This document shows positions 59,191 through 64,000 of a stretch of DNA of 64,000 nucleotides, piece by piece. The notes beneath the pieces were generated by a model. The model had not been told where the DNA came from and made no database searches. It saw only the letters and a program-made list of their open reading frames with translations. Each line of letters starts with the position of its first letter. The stretch's first letter is position 1. The DNA lies in contig NZ_CP012159.1 in NCBI RefSeq assembly GCF_001189295.1, forward strand, positions 10,063,856-10,127,855, read 5' to 3'. Made by a program: the position numbers and the translations under genes. The stretch is from Chondromyces crocatus (GTDB taxonomy: Bacteria > Myxococcota_A > Polyangia > Polyangiales > Polyangiaceae).

Positions 59191-60975
59191 TCACCCGCTG
59201 GCCCCGTGGCATGCCTCGAACGCGCGCTCACTCCCGCAAGGACAGACCCGCGGCCCAGCCTCCCCCGACGCCTCGCCTGCCTTCGCCTCGCTCCCCTCGC
59301 GGGCCAGCACCACGGTCAGGTGCTGCGTGTGCGGATGCTCCGGCCCCAGACGCTCCAGGAACACCCCGTGCGCGTGCCTCAGCAGCGCGAGACCGTGCAC
59401 CCGCTCTCCGTGAAGCACGTGGAACTCACCGAGCCCTGCCTCGCTCAGTGCCACCCCGAGGTGCTCCCGCGTGCCGTGGACGCGGACCTCGATCGCCAGC
59501 GCCCGCTCCAGGTGCGAGCGCATCCCTTCCAGATCGCCCTGCTCGCTGAGCACCCCGGCCATCTGGTGCAGCGTGGCGGCGACCGATGGGTGCTCCTCGG
59601 TCCCGAACACAGCACGGTGGATCTCCAGCGTCCGCGAGAGGCACTCCCGCGCTCCGGCCAGATCCCCTTGCGCCTGGAGCACGTTGGCCATCGCGTGGAG
59701 CGACACCGCGAACGACGGATGCTCCTCGGTCCCGAACACCTTCGCCTTGATCGAGAGCGCGCGCTCGAGCAACGCCCGCGCTCCGGCCAGGTCGCCACCG
59801 GCTTCGAGCACGCCGGCCAGCGAGTTCAGGGACGCCGCGAACGACGGATGCTCCTCGGTCCCGAACACCTGCGCCTTGATCGCCAGCGACCGCTCCAGCA
59901 GCGCGCGCGCTCCCGCACGATCGCTCTGCGCATGGAGCACACCCGCCAGGTCGTGGAGAGCGAAGGCGACCTCCGGGTGCGCCTCGGTCCCCAGCAGCTT
60001 GCTCTTGATCGCCAGCGACCGCTCCAGACACGCCCGCGCCCCGGCCAGGTCGCTCTGGTCCTGGAGCACGCTGCCCAGCAGGCGCAAGGACACCGCGGCG
60101 GCCGGGTGCTCGTCGGTCCCGAACACCCGGGTCTCGATCCGCAACGACCGCTCCAGGTGCTCACGTGCCCCGGCCAGGTCGCCCAGCGCGCGCAGCACGC
60201 TGGCCAGGGAACTCAGCGACGCGGCGACCTCGGGATGCTGCTCGGTCCCGAACACCTCGGTCTTGATGTGGATCGCGCGCTCGAAGTGCGCCCGTGCCCC
60301 CACCAGATCCCCCTGGGCCTGGAGCACGCAGGCCAGCACGTGCAGCGTGATGGCGACCTCGGGATGCCGTTCGGTCCCGAACACATGCGCCTCGATGCGC
60401 AGCACACGCTCCAGGACCGCGCGCGCTTCGACCAGGGCGCCTTGCGCGCGGAGCACGTCGGCCAGCATGCCGAGCACGGGAGCCACATCCGCGTGCATCT
60501 CGGTACCGAGGACGGCCACCAGGATACCGAGCGCGCGCTCCAGGAGCGCGCGTGCCCCGGCCAGATGGCCTTGCGCATGGAACACGCGCGCCAGGGAGCT
60601 CAAGGAGGCGGCGACCTCGGGATGCTGCTCGGTCCCGAACACCTGCGTCTTGATGCGCAGCGACCGCTCAAGAAGCTCACGCGCGCCCGCGACGTTGCCC
60701 TGAGACAGGAGGACACTGGCCAGCGTGTGCAGCGACGCAGCGACGCCCGGGTGCTGCTCGGTCCCGACCAGCCGAAGCAGCATGTGCAGCGACCGCTCCA
60801 GGTGTTCACGCGCTGCCGTGTAGTCCCCCTGTGCGTGGAGCCTGACACCCAGCTCGTGCAGCGAGAACGCCACGGCAGGGCTATCGCCGCTCGCTCCTTT
60901 GGCCTCGTTGCCAGCGAATCGCCCCTGCGTACCCATGGCCGCGGAGGCTAGCTCACCAGAAAAGGGCGTCGCCAT
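59191..60975 (-). CDS. Kinesin-light-chain-type TPR protein with SEC-C zinc motif
   Basis: 594 residues from the ATG at 60975 (an ATG at 60936 is possible; a longer frame to 61215 looks non-coding). No signal peptide. Twelve consecutive TPR units of 43 residues cover ~33-548, with consensus PEVAASLxxLAxVLxAQGDL then AGAREHLERSLxIKxxVFGT and EEH. This is the TPR_12/KLC-type used by NB-ARC-like signalling ATPases and by stand-alone scaffolds. The C-terminus ends CPCGSERAFEACHG, a SEC-C motif (CxCx8CH-type) that coordinates zinc. No ATPase domain is attached. The protein should bind partners in the cytoplasm; partner unknown. It is not clearly linked to the PKS gene, which is divergent. Confidence 0.85.
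   Translation of the reverse strand: MATPFSGELASAAMGTQGRFAGNEAKGASGDSPAVAFSLHELGVRLHAQGDYTAAREHLERSLHMLLRLVGTEQHPGVAASLHTLASVLLSQGNVAGARELLERSLRIKTQVFGTEQHPEVAASLSSLARVFHAQGHLAGARALLERALGILVAVLGTEMHADVAPVLGMLADVLRAQGALVEARAVLERVLRIEAHVFGTERHPEVAITLHVLACVLQAQGDLVGARAHFERAIHIKTEVFGTEQHPEVAASLSSLASVLRALGDLAGAREHLERSLRIETRVFGTDEHPAAAVSLRLLGSVLQDQSDLAGARACLERSLAIKSKLLGTEAHPEVAFALHDLAGVLHAQSDRAGARALLERSLAIKAQVFGTEEHPSFAASLNSLAGVLEAGGDLAGARALLERALSIKAKVFGTEEHPSFAVSLHAMANVLQAQGDLAGARECLSRTLEIHRAVFGTEEHPSVAATLHQMAGVLSEQGDLEGMRSHLERALAIEVRVHGTREHLGVALSEAGLGEFHVLHGERVHGLALLRHAHGVFLERLGPEHPHTQHLTVVLAREGSEAKAGEASGEAGPRVCPCGSERAFEACHGASG
59332..60879 (-). repeat. Twelve 129-bp tandem repeats
   Basis: The TPR gene contains twelve in-frame units of 129 bp (43 residues). 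For example, GCTCCTCGGT recurs at 59592 and 59721. Units 6-11 are closest to each other; unit 12 is diverged. Such arrays are prone to unit gain and loss. Confidence 0.85.
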
Positions 60976-61470
60976 CACTTCGGGCCGGATCCCTGGGCGA
61001 AATGCGCGGGTGAGACCGAAGGCGAGGGTGGGGAACCGCAGGAGCTTCGCCACGGGAGGACGCGCGAGAGGACGCGAGAGAGGGCGCGCTTCGAAGCGTC
61101 CTGCTGGGCGGGATGCCCGCGGAACTGGCTGCGCTGCGGAGCTGGATGCCCGCCGAGGAAGAGACCTACCGTGTCGGTGTCCACGACATCCAGGTGCGTA
61201 GGAAGCGTCGCGCATGAAGTCGGAAGCGAAGACGCATCGCCCACGCGATCAGGGCTGACGCAGCGGGCGCCTTGGTGCTCGATCACCCGAGATCCGTTGG
61301 CTCTTCAAGCGCACATGGTGGGCCGTTCGAGCACTGCCGTGCCTTGTCGATGGGGAGACCGAGACTTACCGTGAATGAAGAAATACGCGGATCCTGCGTG
61401 CAACCGACGCGTCCACGTCGTCCGTCGACGTGCTTGTGCGTCATCGCGCGCGCGGAATAAGGAACACGTC
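60976..61470. other. Upstream region of the polyketide synthase gene
   Basis: About 495 bases between the divergent TPR gene and the PKS gene. It must contain the PKS promoter if the gene is the first in its unit. I found no recognisable promoter, operator or RNA; base composition is lower in GC near 61360-61470 than around it. Confidence 0.35.
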
Positions 61471-64000
61471 ATGTCACGAGAACCGATCGCGATCATCGGC
61501 ATGGGGTGCAGGTTCGCGCAGGCGGACGGCATCGATGCTTACTGGCGGATTCTGACCGACGGCATCGACGTCGTCGGCCCACGACCGGAGGAACGCTCGG
61601 AGGCTGGGCAAGGAGCGTGGGATGGGTTGCCCCGAGAGGGGGGCTTCCTGCAGGGCATCGATCGCTTCGACGCGACGTTTTTCCAGCTCTCGCCCCGGGA
61701 AGCGTCGCAGCTCGATCCGCAGCACCGCCTCTTGCTCGAGGTCTGCTGGGAGACCTTCGAGCATGCCGGCGTCATCCCCGAGGCCCTCCACGATCGGCGG
61801 GTGGGCGTCTTCGTTGGCATGGCCAGCAACGACTACGAAGCCCTCCAGCAGCGCCGCGGCAAGCTCGACCCGCACGCCGTGAGGGGGGGCGCCCGCAGCG
61901 GGGCCTCTGGCTGCATCTCGCGTGCGTTCGGCCTCGAAGGTCCGAGCTTCACGGCCGACGCCGCCGGCGCCTCCTCGCTCCTCGGCGTCCACCTCGCCTG
62001 CCAGAGCCTCTGGGCTGGCGAGGTGTCTCTCGCGCTCGCGGCCGGGGCGAACCTGGTGCTCCTGCCCGAGCACAGCCTCGGAACGCTGCGTGCCGGCCTG
62101 CTGTCGCCCGAGGGTCGCTGCAAGTTCGCGGATGAAACTGCGGACGGCTACGCGCGCAGCGAGGGCATCGGCGCCGTCCTGCTCAAGCCGCTCTCGGCAG
62201 CGCAGCGAGACGGGGATCCGATCCACGCCGTCATCCTGGGCAGCGCCGTCGACCACGACGGCGGACGTGGCCACGGCCTCCACGCGACACCCAGCCAGGC
62301 GGCCCAGGAATCGCTGCTGCGCGCGGCATACGCGCATGCCGATGTCGCGCCCACGAGCGTGCGTTACATCGAGGCCTGTGGCGCTGGCGCGAGCGCCAGC
62401 GACGCGGTGGAACTCGGCGCGATCGCGGCCGTCCTCGGCCAGGGACGCGCAGCGGATGCGCCCGTGTACGTCGGCTCCGTGAAGAGCAACCTCGGGCACA
62501 CGGAGGGCTGCGCGGGCCTCGCCGGACTGATCAAAGCGGCGCTGTGCCTCCAACACGGCACCATCCCGGAGAGCCTCCACGTCCAGCAGCCCACGTCGCA
62601 GGTCGCATGGGAGAAGGTGCCAGTGCGCGTGCCAGTGGTCTCGACACCGTGGCCCGAGCACGATGGCCCCGCACGAGCTGGCGTCAGCGCGTTCGGGCTC
62701 TCCGGCACCAAGGTGCACGTCGTGCTCGAAGCGGCTCCTGCGGCTGCCGCCACGGCGCATGCCCACGCCAGCACCGAGTCCGAGGCCAGCAGCCAGACCA
62801 AGGCCAGCACCGAGTCCGAGGCCGGCACCACGGTCGGGACCGAGCACCTCCTGACGTTCTCGGCGCGGTCGCCCGAGGCACTTCAGGCGCGCGTGGCCGC
62901 GTTCCACGAGTGGCTTCGCGCGCTGGAAAGGGAGGACGAGGAGCGCTTCCGGGACGTCTGCGCCACCGCGCTGTACCGCCGGACGCACCACGAGGAGCGC
63001 TTCTCGCTGGTCGCGCGCTCTGCCGCCGATGCCCGCGCGCAGCTCGGAGCGTATCTCGCGGCGGAGCGTCGCGTCAGCGTGGTCCGAAGGAAGGTCCTCC
63101 CTGTCGGAGCGCGGCGTGCCGTCTTCGTGTGTACGGGCAACGGCTCTCAGTGGGCGGGGATGGGCCGCGAACTCTTGCGCACCGAGCGGGTGTTCCGGGA
63201 TGCGCTCGGGGCCTGCGACGAGGCGATGCGGCGCTACCTCGACGTCGGCTCGTTGCTGGAACTCATCGAGGCGGACGCCAAGGACCCGCGGCTCACACGC
63301 ACGGACGTCATCCAGGCGATGATCTTCGCGCTCCAGGTCGCTGTGGCGCGGTGGTGGCACCACACGGGCGTCACCCCGGCCGCGGTGGTGGGCCACAGCA
63401 TGGGCGAGGTCCCGGCCGCGCACATCGCCGGCGCGCTCGATCTCGACGACGCCGTGCGTGTCGTCTGTGAGAGCAACAAGCTCCTGATGCGCGCCGCGGG
63501 CAAGGGCGGGATGCTCGCCGTGGGGCTGTCTCCCGAGCAGGCCCAGGGACTGCTGCGCGGGCTGGAGGACCGGGTCTCGGTCGCGGTCATCAGCGCGCCG
63601 ACTTCGATCGTGCTGTCGGGTGACCGAGCGACGCTCGACGCGCTCGCGACCGAGCTCCAGCAGCGCGAGGTGTTCTGCCGTGCCCTCGCGGTCGATGTGG
63701 CCTTCCACAGCCCCCACATGGCGCCGCTCCTCGACGAGTACCGCGTGGCGCTCGAAGGGCTGCGCCCGCGGTCGACCTCCATCCCCATGCTCTCGTCGGT
63801 CCACGGCGCCTGGATCGAAGGGGAGGACCTCGGTGCGGCGTACTGGTGCCGCGTCCTCGGCGAGCCCGTGCGGTTCGCAGGTGCGATGGAGACCCTCCTG
63901 AGCGACGGGCACGAGATGTTCGTCGAGATCAGCCCGCATCCCCTGATGACGGGCGCGATCCGGCAGTGCGGCGAGGCCCTCGGGCGCGCACCGACCGCGC
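61471..64000 (+). CDS. Type I polyketide synthase, 3' partial: KS (Cys and His replaced) - AT
   Basis: The frame is open from the ATG at 61471 to the edge (843 residues seen). It starts directly with the ketosynthase at residue 4 (PIAIIGMGCRF), with no N-terminal docking domain. KS landmarks: LDPQHRLLLE, then DAAGASSLLGVHLACQSL, where the nucleophile Cys of DTACSSS is Gly166; EACGAGAS, where the His of EAHGTGT is Cys303; and SVKSNLGHTEGCAG, where the second His (343) is kept. The acyltransferase begins near 550 (VFVCTGNGSQWAGMG), with GHSMGEVPAA (Ser643) and VDVAFHSPHM (His746). The AFH form of the specificity motif suggests malonyl rather than methylmalonyl. A linker with a repeated ASTESEA motif joins them. 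The KS should be unable to condense; a loading or vestigial role is likely. Confidence 0.9.
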   Translation, partial: MSREPIAIIGMGCRFAQADGIDAYWRILTDGIDVVGPRPEERSEAGQGAWDGLPREGGFLQGIDRFDATFFQLSPREASQLDPQHRLLLEVCWETFEHAGVIPEALHDRRVGVFVGMASNDYEALQQRRGKLDPHAVRGGARSGASGCISRAFGLEGPSFTADAAGASSLLGVHLACQSLWAGEVSLALAAGANLVLLPEHSLGTLRAGLLSPEGRCKFADETADGYARSEGIGAVLLKPLSAAQRDGDPIHAVILGSAVDHDGGRGHGLHATPSQAAQESLLRAAYAHADVAPTSVRYIEACGAGASASDAVELGAIAAVLGQGRAADAPVYVGSVKSNLGHTEGCAGLAGLIKAALCLQHGTIPESLHVQQPTSQVAWEKVPVRVPVVSTPWPEHDGPARAGVSAFGLSGTKVHVVLEAAPAAAATAHAHASTESEASSQTKASTESEAGTTVGTEHLLTFSARSPEALQARVAAFHEWLRALEREDEERFRDVCATALYRRTHHEERFSLVARSAADARAQLGAYLAAERRVSVVRRKVLPVGARRAVFVCTGNGSQWAGMGRELLRTERVFRDALGACDEAMRRYLDVGSLLELIEADAKDPRLTRTDVIQAMIFALQVAVARWWHHTGVTPAAVVGHSMGEVPAAHIAGALDLDDAVRVVCESNKLLMRAAGKGGMLAVGLSPEQAQGLLRGLEDRVSVAVISAPTSIVLSGDRATLDALATELQQREVFCRALAVDVAFHSPHMAPLLDEYRVALEGLRPRSTSIPMLSSVHGAWIEGEDLGAAYWCRVLGEPVRFAGAMETLLSDGHEMFVEISPHPLMTGAIRQCGEALGRAPTA

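Noticed and set aside
58833-59231. Intact gene of 132 codons on the minus strand
   Set aside because: Only its second half is protein-like; the first half continues in another frame, which fits a frameshifted remnant better.
61474-63939. Long minus-strand open frame opposite the PKS
   Set aside because: The plus strand has unmistakable KS and AT motifs; the minus frame is an Arg/Glu-rich shadow.

Overview
The window is GC-rich, densely coded bacterial DNA that reads as a chromosome segment of a myxobacterium, most likely of the Polyangiales (Sorangium/Polyangium/Chondromyces group). The evidence is the kind of genes present: a Glt/Nfs-like envelope machine with an AgmX/PglI C-terminal domain protein and large TPR partners, bacterial Ser/Thr kinases, a PilZ protein, lipoproteins with poly-Thr and Gly-Glu linkers, thrombospondin type 3 repeats, and a type I polyketide synthase. 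Species is inferred, not proven. No rRNA, tRNA, CRISPR array or insertion sequence was recognised.

Layout. 1-5.3 kb: end of a flippase-like membrane protein, a SUKH-like protein, an RluA-type pseudouridine synthase, a small DUF507-like protein, a GT39-type membrane glycosyltransferase and Maf. 5.5-8.4 kb: an outer-membrane protein with calcium-type repeats and a translationally coupled PPC-domain protein. 8.4-22.7 kb (minus strand): a ten-gene locus of envelope proteins, many joined by 4-base stop/start overlaps. Its middle follows the order of GltD-GltE-GltF-GltG of gliding/spore-coat machines, and it ends with an outer-membrane barrel and a short Wza-like lipoprotein, suggesting a trans-envelope machine tied to polysaccharide export. 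23.2-25 kb: ECF sigma factor and its zinc-finger anti-sigma factor. 25.1-31.7 kb: PilZ protein, a large GT39-type protein, then Era (with long charged extensions) and Der. 31.7-43.8 kb: a HEAT-like protein, an ArsA-type ATPase, a CpsB-type phosphatase, two divergent Ser/Thr kinases, a myxobacterial protein of unknown role, a DUF420 protein and glutathione reductase.

44-54 kb (plus strand): the most unusual part. After an MDR oxidoreductase and a flippase-like membrane protein comes an 1161-residue protein joining a hexapeptide-repeat acyltransferase, a carrier protein, an atypical seryl-tRNA-synthetase-type amino acid:carrier ligase and a two-part GNAT module. A paralogue keeping only its first ~50 residues and its GNAT module follows, and then a 767-residue protein of unknown function. 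I infer a tRNA-independent aminoacylation system, possibly acting on an envelope molecule.

54-64 kb: a secreted lipase-like lipoprotein, a response regulator, a SnoaL-like protein, a POT peptide transporter, a frameshifted ParA-family remnant, a 12-unit TPR protein with a SEC-C tail, and the start of a type I PKS running off the right edge. Its first ketosynthase has Gly in place of the active-site Cys and Cys in place of one catalytic His, so it should not condense and is probably a loading-type or vestigial KS.
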